Shown here: positions 7,843-19,204 of the stretch, one piece after another
Position numbering within the stretch: position 1 is the first letter of the stretch
Layout: each line of letters opens with the position of its first letter
Program-made: the position numbers and the translations under genes
The notes under the pieces: generated by a model
What the model was told of the DNA's origin: nothing
Databases searched by the model: none
What the model saw: the letters and a program-made list of their open reading frames with translations, nothing else
Source: Streptomyces sp. NBC_01224
Lineage (GTDB): Bacteria > Actinomycetota > Actinomycetes > Streptomycetales > Streptomycetaceae
DNA length: 64,000 nucleotides
Assembly: GCF_036002945.1 (NCBI RefSeq)
Contig: NZ_CP108529.1
Location: 7,435,001-7,499,000 of the forward strand
Reading direction: 5' to 3'

Positions 7843-9582
7843 GTGGCAGCACCGAAGAAGAGCCGAGGGCCGGCCGGCGGTCAGGGCAGGCCGGGGCGTT
7901 CCCTGGCTCTGATCCTGATCGCCATGGTCGCGCTCACCGGCGGGATGTTCCTGGCCGATCAGCCGACCCCACGACTGGGCATCGACCTGGCGGGCGGCAC
8001 GTCCATCACGCTTGAGGCGAAGAGCGAGCCGGGCCAGGAATCGGCGATCAACAAGACCAACATGGACACCGCGGTCCAGATCATGGAACGCCGTGTCAAC
8101 GGTCTGGGTGTCTCCGAGGCCGAGGTCCAGACACAGGGCGATCGCAACATCATCGTCAACATCCCCAAGGGCACGAATTCCGCCCAGGCCCGCGAGCAGG
8201 TCGGCACCACCGCCAAGCTCTACTTCCGGCCGGTGCTGACCGTCGCCCAGGGCACGCCCACGCCGACGCCCAGCGCCTCGTCGTCCGGCAAGCCCAGCCC
8301 GTCCACGAGCCCGAGCGCCTCGTCGTCGGACAACGGGAAGGCGTCGGCGACGCCGAGCGCGAGCGCCACCACCCAGGGCCGCGCGGTCACCGGCGCCCTC
8401 AAGGCCGATTCCTCGCCCACCCCCAAGGCGAGCACCACGCCGAAGGCCGACGCCACGCCGTCGGCATCCGCTGCGGACCAGGCGGCCGCCGCCAAGCTGC
8501 AGAAGCAGTTCGCGGAGCTCGACTGCTCCAGCAAGGCTTCCCGCGCCGAGGCCGCACGGGGCGCCAAGCCCACCGACACGGTCGTCGCGTGCAGCTCCGA
8601 GGGCGACGCCAAGTACGTCCTCGGCCCGGCCCAGGTGTCCGGCACGGACGTGGACAGCGCCAAGGCGGCGATCGACCAGACAAACGGTCAGTGGATCGTT
8701 CAGATGGAGTTCACCAAGGGCGGCGCCAAGAAGTTCCAGAAGATCACGGGCCAGCTCGCCCAGCAGCAGTCGCCGCAGAACCAGTTCGCCATCGCACTCG
8801 ACGGTGAAGTCGTCTCGGCGCCCTTCGTGCGCACGGCACTGAGCGCCAACGCCGAGATCTCCGGCAGCTTCACCCAGCAGTCCGCCGAGGATCTGGCCAA
8901 CGTGCTCTCCTACGGTGCGCTCCCGCTCTCGTTCAAGGAGCAGAGCGTCACCACCGTCACCGCCGCACTCGGCGGCGAGCAGCTCCAGGCGGGTCTGATC
9001 GCCGGCGCCATCGGTCTGGCCCTGGTGGTCATCTACCTGGTGGCCTACTACCGCGGACTGGCGCTCATCGCGCTCCTGAGCCTCACGGCCTCCGGCATCC
9101 TGACCTACACGATCATGTCGCTTCTCGGCCCCGCCATCGGCTTCGCGCTGAACCTCCCGGCGGTCTGCGGAGCCATCGTGGCCATCGGTATCACCGCTGA
9201 CTCCTTCATCGTGTACTTCGAAAGAATCCGCGACGAGATCCGCGAGGGCCGTACGCTCCGCCCGGCCGTCGAGCGCGCCTGGCCGCGCGCCCGGCGCACC
9301 ATCCTGGTCTCCGACTTCGTGTCGTTCCTCGCCGCGGCGGTGCTCTTCGTGGTCACCGTCGGCAAGGTCCAGGGATTCGCCTTCACACTGGGTCTCACCA
9401 CCCTGCTCGACGTGGTCGTGGTGTTCCTCTTCACCAAGCCCGTCATGACGCTGATGGCCCGTACGAAGTTCTTCTCCAGCGGTCACCCGTGGTCCGGTCT
9501 GGACCCGAAGCGGCTCGGCGCCAAGCCGCCGCTGCGCCGCTCGCGCCGTGTCAACGCCCCCACTGACCCGAAGGAGGCGTGA
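7843..9582 (+). CDS. secD: Protein translocase subunit SecD
   Basis: 579 aa. SecD with SecF uses the proton gradient to pull exported proteins across the membrane. TM1 is near residues 20-38 and is followed by LGIDLAGGTSITLE, the SecD hallmark. A large extracytoplasmic P1 region carries a Ser/Thr/Pro/Lys low-complexity insertion (about residues 137-220, 8251-8500) that is much longer than in E. coli. The C-terminal part holds SFTQQSAEDLANVLSYGALP and five further membrane helices with the conserved AIGITADSFIVYFERIRDE. GTG 7843 is preceded by gggagaaacgagaag. secF begins 1 bp after the stop. Confidence 0.96.
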   Translation: MAAPKKSRGPAGGQGRPGRSLALILIAMVALTGGMFLADQPTPRLGIDLAGGTSITLEAKSEPGQESAINKTNMDTAVQIMERRVNGLGVSEAEVQTQGDRNIIVNIPKGTNSAQAREQVGTTAKLYFRPVLTVAQGTPTPTPSASSSGKPSPSTSPSASSSDNGKASATPSASATTQGRAVTGALKADSSPTPKASTTPKADATPSASAADQAAAAKLQKQFAELDCSSKASRAEAARGAKPTDTVVACSSEGDAKYVLGPAQVSGTDVDSAKAAIDQTNGQWIVQMEFTKGGAKKFQKITGQLAQQQSPQNQFAIALDGEVVSAPFVRTALSANAEISGSFTQQSAEDLANVLSYGALPLSFKEQSVTTVTAALGGEQLQAGLIAGAIGLALVVIYLVAYYRGLALIALLSLTASGILTYTIMSLLGPAIGFALNLPAVCGAIVAIGITADSFIVYFERIRDEIREGRTLRPAVERAWPRARRTILVSDFVSFLAAAVLFVVTVGKVQGFAFTLGLTTLLDVVVVFLFTKPVMTLMARTKFFSSGHPWSGLDPKRLGAKPPLRRSRRVNAPTDPKEA

Positions 9583-9583
9583 G

Positions 9584-10687
9584 ATGTCGCGACTCGGCAG
9601 TCTCGGCGCCCGTCTCTACCGCGGCGAGGTCGGTTACGACTTCATCGGCAAGCGCAAGATCTGGTACGGGATCTCGATCCTGATCACCATCACGGCCATT
9701 GTCGGCCTGGCGGTCAGCGGCCTGAACATGGGCATCGAGTTCAAGGGCGGCGCGGTCTTCACGACGCCGAAGACGAGCGTCAGCGTCTCCCAGGCGGAGG
9801 ACTTCGCAACGAAGGCCTCCGGCCACCAGGCGATCGTCCAGAAGCTCGGCAAGGGTGGTCTGCGTATTCAGATCTCCGAGGTCGACACCGCGAAGTCCGA
9901 CCAGATCAAGCACCAGCTCTCCGAGGACCTCAACGTCCCGACGGAGAAGATCGCCGCCGACCTGGTCGGCCCCAGCTGGGGTGAGCAGATCGCCAACAAG
10001 GCCTGGACGGGCCTCGGCATCTTCATGGTCCTCGTGGTGATCTACCTGGCCATCGCCTTCGAGTGGCGCATGGCCATCGCGGCCCTGGTCGCGCTGATCC
10101 ACGACATCACCATCACGGTCGGCATCTACGCCCTGGTCGGCTTCGAAGTCACCCCGGGCACCGTGATCGGTCTGCTGACCATCCTCGGCTACTCCCTCTA
10201 CGACACGGTCGTCGTCTTCGACAGCCTCAGGGAGAGTACGGGGGACATCACCAAGCAGACCCGTTGGACGTACAGCGAGATCGCCAACCGCTCGATCAAC
10301 GGCACGCTGGTCCGTTCCATCAACACCACCGTCGTGGCCCTGCTCCCCGTCGCCGGCCTGCTGTTCATCGGTGGCGGTGTCCTTGGCGCCGGCATGCTGA
10401 ACGACATCTCGCTGTCGCTGTTCGTCGGCCTCGCGGCCGGTGCGTACTCCTCGATCTTCATCGCCACCCCGCTCGTCGCCGACCTCAAGGAACGCGACCC
10501 GCAGATGAAGGCTCTGAAGAAGCGGGTCCTCGCCAAGCGTGCGGCAGCCGCCGCCAAGGGCGAGACAGCCGAGGACGAGCCCTCGGACGACGACTTCCCG
10601 GAGGACGCCGCACCCGCCGCCGCGGTCGTCGGTCAGCGCCAGCAGCCCCCCAGGGGCCACGGCCGGACCTCGGGGAAGCGTCGATGA
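9584..10687 (+). CDS. secF: Protein translocase subunit SecF
   Basis: 367 aa, six predicted membrane helices. Hallmarks: DFIGKRKIWYGIS at the N-terminus, GIEFKGGAVF after TM1, and GYSLYDTVVVFDSLRE in the fourth helix region. The C-terminus is a soluble Lys/Ala/Glu-rich tail (about residues 310-367). Start ATG 9584 is set by aaggaggcgtgag upstream. The last codon overlaps apt (ATGA), making yajC-secD-secF-apt one unit. Confidence 0.97.
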   Translation: MSRLGSLGARLYRGEVGYDFIGKRKIWYGISILITITAIVGLAVSGLNMGIEFKGGAVFTTPKTSVSVSQAEDFATKASGHQAIVQKLGKGGLRIQISEVDTAKSDQIKHQLSEDLNVPTEKIAADLVGPSWGEQIANKAWTGLGIFMVLVVIYLAIAFEWRMAIAALVALIHDITITVGIYALVGFEVTPGTVIGLLTILGYSLYDTVVVFDSLRESTGDITKQTRWTYSEIANRSINGTLVRSINTTVVALLPVAGLLFIGGGVLGAGMLNDISLSLFVGLAAGAYSSIFIATPLVADLKERDPQMKALKKRVLAKRAAAAAKGETAEDEPSDDDFPEDAAPAAAVVGQRQQPPRGHGRTSGKRR

Positions 10688-11235
10688 CCAGCACGACCGA
10701 GAGCACGAGGGAACTCCTGCTCAGCCGGATCCGCGACGTGCCGGACTATCCGAAGCCGGGTGTGATGTTCAAGGACATCACCCCACTCCTCGCGGACCCG
10801 CTCGCGTTCGCGGCCCTCACCGAGACCCTCGCGGAGCTGTGCGTCCGGCACGGTGCCACGAAAATCGTGGGCCTTGAGGCGCGCGGCTTCATCCTGGCTG
10901 CCCCGGTCGCGGTCCGGGCCGGGCTCGGCTTCGTACCCGTCCGCAAGGTGGGGAAGCTGCCCGGGGCCACCCTCAGCCAGGCGTACGAGCTGGAGTACGG
11001 CACCGCCGAGATCGAGATCCACGCGGAGGACCTGTCCGCCGGCGACCGGATCATGGTCATCGACGACATCCTTGCGACCGGTGGCACCGCCGAGGCCTCG
11101 CTGGAGCTGATCCGGCGGGCCGGTGCCGAGATCGCGGGCGTCGCGGTCCTCATGGAGCTCGGCTTCCTGGACGGACGTGCCCGGCTGGAACAGGGTCTGG
11201 CGGGTGCTCCGCTGGAGGCACTCATCCACGTGTGA
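10684..11235 (+). CDS. apt: Adenine phosphoribosyltransferase
   Basis: 183 aa. Converts adenine plus PRPP to AMP in purine salvage. Signature elements: PDYPKPGVMFKDITPLL, the flexible-loop segment RKVGKLPG, and the PRPP motif VMVIDDILATGGTAEA. ATG 10684 overlaps the secF stop by ATGA. In Streptomyces apt commonly sits between secF and relA, linking nucleotide salvage with (p)ppGpp metabolism by position. Here a secreted-protein gene separates apt from relA. Confidence 0.97.
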   Translation: MTSTTESTRELLLSRIRDVPDYPKPGVMFKDITPLLADPLAFAALTETLAELCVRHGATKIVGLEARGFILAAPVAVRAGLGFVPVRKVGKLPGATLSQAYELEYGTAEIEIHAEDLSAGDRIMVIDDILATGGTAEASLELIRRAGAEIAGVAVLMELGFLDGRARLEQGLAGAPLEALIHV

Positions 11236-11247
11236 GTACCGCATGCA

Positions 11248-11286
11248 CGAATCGGGTGTCCAGGATTCTTCTGGGCACCCGATTCG
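11248..11286 (+). terminator. Strong hairpin terminator after apt
   Basis: A 16-bp stem (cgaatcgggtgtccag with cgaatcgggtgcccag as its complement, one G-T pair) around a 7-nt loop gattctt, starting 12 bp after the apt stop. It isolates the secDF-apt operon from the downstream accessory gene. Confidence 0.85.
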
Positions 11287-11393
11287 CGTTTGCGTATCAG
11301 CATCACCATGGAGATCAAGAATGGCTCAAAAATAAGTGCCAGGTTATGGGACCACCTGATGCCGCTGATCGGCATCTAAACGGGAGGAACCAC

Positions 11394-11807
11394 ATGAGGA
11401 TGTCGCCCAGGATCGCCACGGGGGCGGTTTCCCTTCTTTCCTTTGCAGCAATCGCTGCGGGCGCCGCTCCTGCGAGTGCGAGCCAGACAGTTGCGCCCGC
11501 GCCGACCACCCAGGGCGCGAAGGGTGTCTGCATGGGTTGGAAGAATGCAGGGTCAATCCCGGGGAAGTGGAGCACGCTCAACGATGGCTGTGCCCACTTC
11601 GGTTTCAAGGGCATGAAGATGGTCTACGGCTGGAAGGTCTTCAAGGGCAGCAGCATCTGTGTGCAGGTCAAGGGCTTCAATGCCAAGGGGAAGACCTGGT
11701 ACAACGCCGGCTGCGGGAAGAGCGGCCAGATAACGGTGCCGTGGGGCAACGTTGCCGCGAACAAGGAGATGAAGGCCAAGGGGGCAGCCCTCTTGAGGTG
11801 GAACTGA
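11394..11807 (+). CDS. Small secreted basic protein with four cysteines, unknown function
   Basis: 137 aa. A clear Sec signal peptide occupies residues 1-29 (basic MRMSPR, hydrophobic core, APASA|S or similar cleavage). The mature part of about 107 aa is Lys/Gly/Trp-rich and basic, with exactly four cysteines (C46, C66, C89, C107), suggesting two disulfides. I do not recognise the family; it is not an obvious SSI-type inhibitor, chaplin or bacteriocin. Start ATG 11394 has a good ribosome site (gggagg at 11382). It is a single-gene unit between the apt terminator and a hairpin at 12003, with an AT-richer upstream region than its neighbours, so it is probably an accessory insertion between apt and relA. 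Confidence 0.75.
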   Translation: MRMSPRIATGAVSLLSFAAIAAGAAPASASQTVAPAPTTQGAKGVCMGWKNAGSIPGKWSTLNDGCAHFGFKGMKMVYGWKVFKGSSICVQVKGFNAKGKTWYNAGCGKSGQITVPWGNVAANKEMKAKGAALLRWN

Positions 11808-12002
11808 GGCGTCGCCCGACTCCGATCGGGCCCACGTGCAGCGACCCGTGGTACTGACGGGGCAGGGTGGGAGGGGGCGGGGCCTCTCCGCCCTCACCAT
11901 CTGAACTACGCCCTGATGTGAGTACTGGCTCGGCACTGCAGGGTTGGGACGGGCTGACCTCCGGCCCAACGGCACACGAGGGCCATTGTCACACTCGCAG
12001 GC

Positions 12003-12042
12003 GCGGGACGGGCACCCGGGAACAACCGGGTGCCCGTCCCGC
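12003..12042. terminator. Long hairpin between the secreted-protein gene and relA
   Basis: A perfect 17-bp stem (gcgggacgggcacccgg) with loop gaacaa. It lies in the 328-bp gap 11808-12135. That gap also holds a weak 6-bp hairpin at 11814-11831 and a possible TACGAT -10 at about 12092 for relA; I see no gene in it. Confidence 0.8.
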
Positions 12043-12135
12043 GTTGTGAGGGCTCTCACGGTCCCCGGGGGAGGACCGGCCACAGGGTCGATACGATGGC
12101 CTTTCCGGGTATCCGGATCCGCATGAGGAGCGCTC

Positions 12136-14706
<2,571 letters not shown>

Positions 14707-14728
14707 CCGACGACCCCGCGCATACGAG

Positions 14729-14770
14729 AGGCCCCCTGTGTCCGTCCCTCGGGACGGACACAGGGGGCCT
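14729..14770. terminator. Bidirectional terminator between relA and the DUF349 gene
   Basis: Perfect palindrome of about 20 bp per arm (aggccccctgtgtccgtcc and complement) with a minimal loop, between two convergent genes. Confidence 0.88.
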
Positions 14771-14801
14771 TGTCACAAGCCGGTCAGCAGCAGGTGCTGC
14801 T

Positions 14802-16031
14802 TCAGCCGCCGAACTCCTCCAGGCCCTTCAGCGCCTGGTCCAGCAGTGCCTGCCGGCCTTCGAGCTCCTTGGCCAGCTTGTCGGCCCGGGCGTTGTTGCC
14901 CGAGGCGCGAGCCGTGTCGATCTGCGTACGCAGCTTGTCCACGGCCGCCTGCAGCTGACCGGTCAGACCCGCGGCGCGCGCACGCGCCTCCGGGTTCGTC
15001 CGGCGCCACTCCGACTCCTCAGCCTCCTGGAGCGCCCGCTCCACTGCGTGCATCCGCCCCTCGACCTTCGGACGGGCGTCACGCGGCACATGGCCGATGG
15101 CCTCCCAGCGCTCGTTGATGGCCCGGAACGCGGCCCTGGCCGCCTTCAGGTCCTGCACCGGCACCAGCGTCTCGGCCTCGACCGCGAGCTCCTCCTTGAG
15201 CTTGAGGTTCTCGCCCTGCTCCGCGTCCCGCTCGGCGAAGACCTCGCCGCGGGCGGCGAAGAAGACGTCCTGAGCACCGCGGAAGCGGTTCCACAGATCG
15301 TCCTCGGCCTCGCGCTGGGCGCGGCCCGCCGCCTTCCACTCCGTCATCAGGTCGCGATAGCGGGCGGCCGTCGTTCCCCAGTCCGTGGAGCCGGAGAGCG
15401 ACTCGGCCTCGACGACCAGCTTCTCCTTGACCTTGCGGGCCTCCTCGCGCTGGGCGTCCAGCGAGGCGAAGTGTGCCTTGCGGCGCTTGGAGAACGCCGA
15501 GCGGGCGTGCGAGAAGCGGTGCCACAGCTCGTCGTCGGACTTGCGGTCGAGCCGCGGCAGGCCCTTCCACGTATCGACGAGCGCACGGAGGCGCTCGCCC
15601 GCGGAGCGCCACTGCTCGCTCTGCGCCAGCTCCTCGGCCTCGGCGACCAGCGCCTCCTTGGCGTGCTTCGCGTCGTCGGTCTGCTTCGCCTTCTGGGCCT
15701 TGCGCTCCTCGCGCCGCGAGTCGACTGTCGCGACCAGCGCGTCGAGTCGCTTGCGCAGCGCGTCGAGGTCACCGACGGCGTGATGCTCGTCCACCTGTAG
15801 GCGCAGATGCTCGATGGCGGTCGTGGCGTCCTTGGTCGACAGGTCGGTGGTCTTCACCCGCCGTTCGAGGAGGCCGATCTCGACCACAATGCCCTCGTAC
15901 TTGCGCTCGAAGTAGGCCAGAGCCTCCTCGGGGGAACCCGCCTGCCACGATCCGACGACCTGCTCGCCATCGGCTGTACGCACGTACACGGTGCCCGTCT
16001 CATCGACGCGGCCCCACGGGTCGCTGCTCAC
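14802..16031 (-). CDS. DUF349 domain-containing coiled-coil protein
   Basis: 409 aa, no signal peptide or membrane helix. After an N-terminal beta-rich segment (VDETGTVYVRTADGEQ) the protein consists of repeated helical DUF349 units, each marked by W..A....R......LW.RF..A: SDDELWHRFSHARSAF, AEDDLWNRFRGAQDVF, and INERWEAIG. Very Arg/Glu/Ala-rich and probably an extended helical bundle. Function is unknown; the family is widespread and has been linked loosely to RNA or cell-envelope stress, which I cannot support from sequence. GTG 16031 has ggaggcgct just upstream. It is convergent with relA. Confidence 0.85.
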   Translation of the reverse strand: MSSDPWGRVDETGTVYVRTADGEQVVGSWQAGSPEEALAYFERKYEGIVVEIGLLERRVKTTDLSTKDATTAIEHLRLQVDEHHAVGDLDALRKRLDALVATVDSRREERKAQKAKQTDDAKHAKEALVAEAEELAQSEQWRSAGERLRALVDTWKGLPRLDRKSDDELWHRFSHARSAFSKRRKAHFASLDAQREEARKVKEKLVVEAESLSGSTDWGTTAARYRDLMTEWKAAGRAQREAEDDLWNRFRGAQDVFFAARGEVFAERDAEQGENLKLKEELAVEAETLVPVQDLKAARAAFRAINERWEAIGHVPRDARPKVEGRMHAVERALQEAEESEWRRTNPEARARAAGLTGQLQAAVDKLRTQIDTARASGNNARADKLAKELEGRQALLDQALKGLEEFGG

Positions 16032-16225
16032 AGCGCCTCCTCCACCTGATGCCTGCGAGAGGGTTCGCCCCCCTGGCATCGTCCACAGTTTCCTGGGGCG
16101 GGCAGCGCCCGCCCTGCACAACGCCAATCTAGGCGACCGGCTGCCCGGCTGTCCGCACTCAGCGCGGCCGAAAATAATCCGGCCCGCCCTTCGTCGTCAC
16201 CACCGGCCGGCCCGGTCCGGCCGCG

Positions 16226-17014
16226 TCACGACTTGTCGACAGCGGCCTTCGAGATGTCCACGGCCTTCTTCGGCGCACCGTCGGCCGCACCGCCGGCCAC
16301 GCCCGCCGCACCGATGTCCTTGACCGCCTTCAGCGAGGCATCGTCCATCGTGCCGAACGGGGTGTAGGTGGGCGGCAGTTTGCTGTCCTTGTACACGAGG
16401 AAGAACTGGCTGCCACCGGTGTGCGCCTGGCCGGTGTTCGCCATCGCCACCGTGCCCGCCGGATAGGTCACCGTGCCGTCCTTGCCCGCCTTGCCCAGCG
16501 CGGTCAGGTTCTCGTCCGGGATCGTGTAGCCGGGGCCGCCCGTGCCGTCGCCCTTGGGGTCACCGCACTGCAGGACGAAAATGCCCTGCGTGGTCAGCCG
16601 GTGGCACTTCGTACCGTCGAAGAAGCCCTTGTCGGCCAGCGACTTGAAGGAGTTCGTGGTGTGCGGCGTCTTCGCCGCGTCCATCGTGAACGCGATGTCG
16701 CCCTGGCTCGTCTTGAGCGACATCGTGTACTTCGCTTTTTTGTCGATCTTCAGCGCGGGCTCGGGCGCGCTGCTCTCGCTCGCCGACGGCGAGGCCGACG
16801 GGCTCGCGCTCGCGGCCGCGTCGCTCTTGTCCTTCTTGCCGTCGCCGTCGAGGGCGAGATACGAGCCCACCCCGACGATTGCCGCCACGGCCACCACGGA
16901 CGCGATGACGACCGTCAGACGCCTTGTCCTGCGGCGGGCCTCCTCCCGGCGCTGCTGCTGCCGCTCGAACTTCTCCCTGGCGAGCTGCCGCCGCCGCTGA
17001 TCGCTGCTGACCAC
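16226..17014 (-). CDS. Membrane-anchored or secreted peptidyl-prolyl isomerase (cyclophilin)
   Basis: 262 aa. A basic N-terminus (QRRRQLAREKFERQQQRREE) is followed by one membrane helix (about residues 34-55, TVVIASVVAVAAIVGVGSYL), a Ser/Ala/Pro linker, and an extracytoplasmic cyclophilin domain with FDGTKCHRL, QCGDPKGDGTGGPGY and GGSQFFLVYKD. Cyclophilins catalyse proline cis-trans isomerisation; here it should act on exported proteins. GTG 17014 is preceded by aaggaga. It is divergent from the metallo-hydrolase gene, and the 149-bp gap must hold both promoters. Confidence 0.93.
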   Translation of the reverse strand: MVSSDQRRRQLAREKFERQQQRREEARRRTRRLTVVIASVVAVAAIVGVGSYLALDGDGKKDKSDAAASASPSASPSASESSAPEPALKIDKKAKYTMSLKTSQGDIAFTMDAAKTPHTTNSFKSLADKGFFDGTKCHRLTTQGIFVLQCGDPKGDGTGGPGYTIPDENLTALGKAGKDGTVTYPAGTVAMANTGQAHTGGSQFFLVYKDSKLPPTYTPFGTMDDASLKAVKDIGAAGVAGGAADGAPKKAVDISKAAVDKS

Positions 17015-17163
17015 CGGGTGATCTCCTTGTAGGTCGTGTGATGAGGCCTGGGCTGCCCCGTACCGTATATGGGTTAGCTGTGGAATGAGGAGCGCCGGTA
17101 GGCTCTGAACTGCCGCGACCTTCTCAGTCGCAATCCATCGTTGGACGACCATTAAGGACGATC

Positions 17164-17850
17164 GTGCTCATTGCCGGGTTCCCCGCCGGGGCCTGGGGGA
17201 CCAACTGTTACCTGGTCGCCCCGGCCGCAGGCGAGGAGTGCGTGATCATCGACCCGGGCCATCAGGCCGCATCCGGAGTCGAGGAAGCGCTGAAGAAGCA
17301 TCGGCTGAAGCCCGTCGCCGTCGTACTGACCCACGGCCACATCGACCATGTCGCCTCGGTCGTCCCGGTGTGCGGTGCGCACGACGTCCCTGCCTGGATC
17401 CACCCGGAGGACCGGTACATGATGAGCGACCCGGAGAAGGCCCTCGGCCGTTCCATCGGGATGCCGCTCATGGGCGAGCTGACGGTGGGGGAGCCGGACG
17501 ACGTCAAGGAACTGAGTGACGGCGCCCAGCTGAAGCTGGCCGGTCTGGAGTTCGGTGTCGCGCATGCGCCCGGCCATACCAAGGGGTCGGTGACGTTCAG
17601 GTTGCCCGAGGCCGCGGATGTTCCGCAGGTCCTCTTCTCGGGCGACCTGCTCTTCGCCGGCTCCGTCGGACGCACCGACCTGCCCGGCGGCGACCACGCC
17701 GAGCTGCTCGAGTCGCTGGCCCGTGTGTGCCTGCCGCTCGACGACTCGACCGTGGTGCTGTCCGGCCACGGCCCCCAGACGACCATCGGCCGCGAGCGCG
17801 CCTCGAATCCGTATCTGCACGGTATGGACGCGCCCCGACGAGGAATGTGA
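17164..17850 (+). CDS. MBL-fold metal-dependent hydrolase (glyoxalase II-like)
   Basis: 228 aa. The dinuclear metal site is intact: THGHIDH (HxHxDH), HAPGHTKGS for the third histidine, the bridging Asp in LFSGDLLFAGSVGR, and SGHGPQTTIG at the end. This is the glyoxalase II-like subgroup of the metallo-beta-lactamase superfamily; substrate unknown. The GTG start lies within atcgtgctc, with aagg about 9 nt upstream. hisS starts 13 bp after the stop, so the two are co-transcribed. Confidence 0.9.
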   Translation: MLIAGFPAGAWGTNCYLVAPAAGEECVIIDPGHQAASGVEEALKKHRLKPVAVVLTHGHIDHVASVVPVCGAHDVPAWIHPEDRYMMSDPEKALGRSIGMPLMGELTVGEPDDVKELSDGAQLKLAGLEFGVAHAPGHTKGSVTFRLPEAADVPQVLFSGDLLFAGSVGRTDLPGGDHAELLESLARVCLPLDDSTVVLSGHGPQTTIGRERASNPYLHGMDAPRRGM

Positions 17851-17863
17851 CGAGAGAAATTCC

Positions 17864-19126
17864 GTGAGCACCTTCAAGGCCCCCAAGGGCACGTACGACC
17901 TGACCCCGCCCGATTCCGCGAAGTACCTCGCGGTGCGCGAGGCGATCGCCGCACCCCTGAAGAACTCCGGCTACGGCTACATCGAGACGCCCGGCTTCGA
18001 GGACGTCGCCCTCTTCTCGCGCGGTGTCGGTGAGTCCACCGACATCGTGACCAAGGAGATGTACACCCTCACCACCAAGGGCGGCTCACAGCTGGCGCTG
18101 CGCCCCGAGGGCACCGCGTCCGTCCTGCGCGCCGCCCTGGAGGCCAACCTTCACAAGCTCGGCAATCTGCCCGTGAAGCTCTGGTACTCCGGCTCGTACT
18201 ACCGCTACGAGCGCCCGCAGAAGGGCCGCTACCGGCACTTCTCGCAGGTCGGTGCCGAGGCGATCGGCGCCGAGGACCCGGCGCTGGACGCCGAGCTGAT
18301 CATCCTGGCCGACCAGGCGTACCGCGCGCTGGGTCTGCAGAACTTCCGCATCCTGCTCAACTCGCTGGGTGACAAGGAGTGCCGCCCCGTCTACCGGGAC
18401 GCGCTCCAGGAGTTCCTGCGCGACCTCGACCTCGACGACGACACCCGCCGCCGCATCGAACTCAACCCGCTGCGGGTCCTCGACGACAAACGCCCCGAGG
18501 TGCAGAAGCAGCTGGTCGGCGCTCCGGTGCTGCGCGACTACCTGTGCGACGCGTGCAAGGCGTACCACGAGGAGGTCCGCGAACTGCTGACCGCCGCCGG
18601 CGTCGTGTACGAGGACGACGAGAAACTCGTCCGCGGTCTCGACTACTACACCCGCACCACCTTCGAGTTCGTCCACGACGGACTCGGCTCGCAGTCCGCG
18701 GTGGGCGGCGGCGGCCGCTACGACGGCCTCTCCGAGATGATCGGCGGCCCGGCGCTCCCGTCGGTCGGCTGGGCGCTCGGCGTGGACCGTACGGTGCTTG
18801 CGCTGGAGGCGGAGGGCATCGAGCTCGAACTGCCCGCGGCCACCAGCGTCTTCGCGGTACCGCTCGGCGAAGAGGCCCGGCGGGTGCTCTTCGGGATCGT
18901 CACGCAGCTGCGCCGCGAGGGTGTGGCGGCGGACTTCGCGTACGGAAACCGCGGCCTCAAGGGTGCGATGAAGAGTGCGAACCGGTCGGGGGCGCGGTTC
19001 ACGATCGTCGCGGGTGAGCGGGACCTGGCCGAGGGCGTCGTCCAGCTCAAGGACATGGAGTCCGGCGAGCAGACGGCGCTACCGCTGCCGGACGTGGCCG
19101 AGGCGATCCGCGGGCGCCTGGCGTAG
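17864..19126 (+). CDS. hisS: Histidine--tRNA ligase
   Basis: 420 aa class II aminoacyl-tRNA synthetase. Motif 1 region APKGTYDLTP, motif 2 region YRYERPQKGRYRHFSQ, the histidine-binding LVRGLDYYTRTTFEF, and motif 3 GWALGVDRTV are all visible. A C-terminal anticodon-binding domain begins near residue 325. The start is GTG 17864, 13 bp after the upstream hydrolase, with gagagaaat before it. No T-box or other leader structure is seen. A strong terminator follows. Confidence 0.97.
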   Translation: MSTFKAPKGTYDLTPPDSAKYLAVREAIAAPLKNSGYGYIETPGFEDVALFSRGVGESTDIVTKEMYTLTTKGGSQLALRPEGTASVLRAALEANLHKLGNLPVKLWYSGSYYRYERPQKGRYRHFSQVGAEAIGAEDPALDAELIILADQAYRALGLQNFRILLNSLGDKECRPVYRDALQEFLRDLDLDDDTRRRIELNPLRVLDDKRPEVQKQLVGAPVLRDYLCDACKAYHEEVRELLTAAGVVYEDDEKLVRGLDYYTRTTFEFVHDGLGSQSAVGGGGRYDGLSEMIGGPALPSVGWALGVDRTVLALEAEGIELELPAATSVFAVPLGEEARRVLFGIVTQLRREGVAADFAYGNRGLKGAMKSANRSGARFTIVAGERDLAEGVVQLKDMESGEQTALPLPDVAEAIRGRLA

Positions 19127-19129
19127 AGC

Positions 19130-19179
19130 CTCCCGGTCGCCGGACGGGCCGGTGTTCCGGTCCGTCCGGCGACCGGGAG
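19130..19179. terminator. Terminator after hisS
   Basis: Perfect 18-bp stem (ctcccggtcgccggacgg and complement) with a 14-nt loop, 4 bp after the hisS stop; it also faces the end of the minus-strand ABC remnant. Confidence 0.85.
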
Positions 19180-19204
19180 CGCAGGGCTCACCGGCCCACC
19201 CCGG

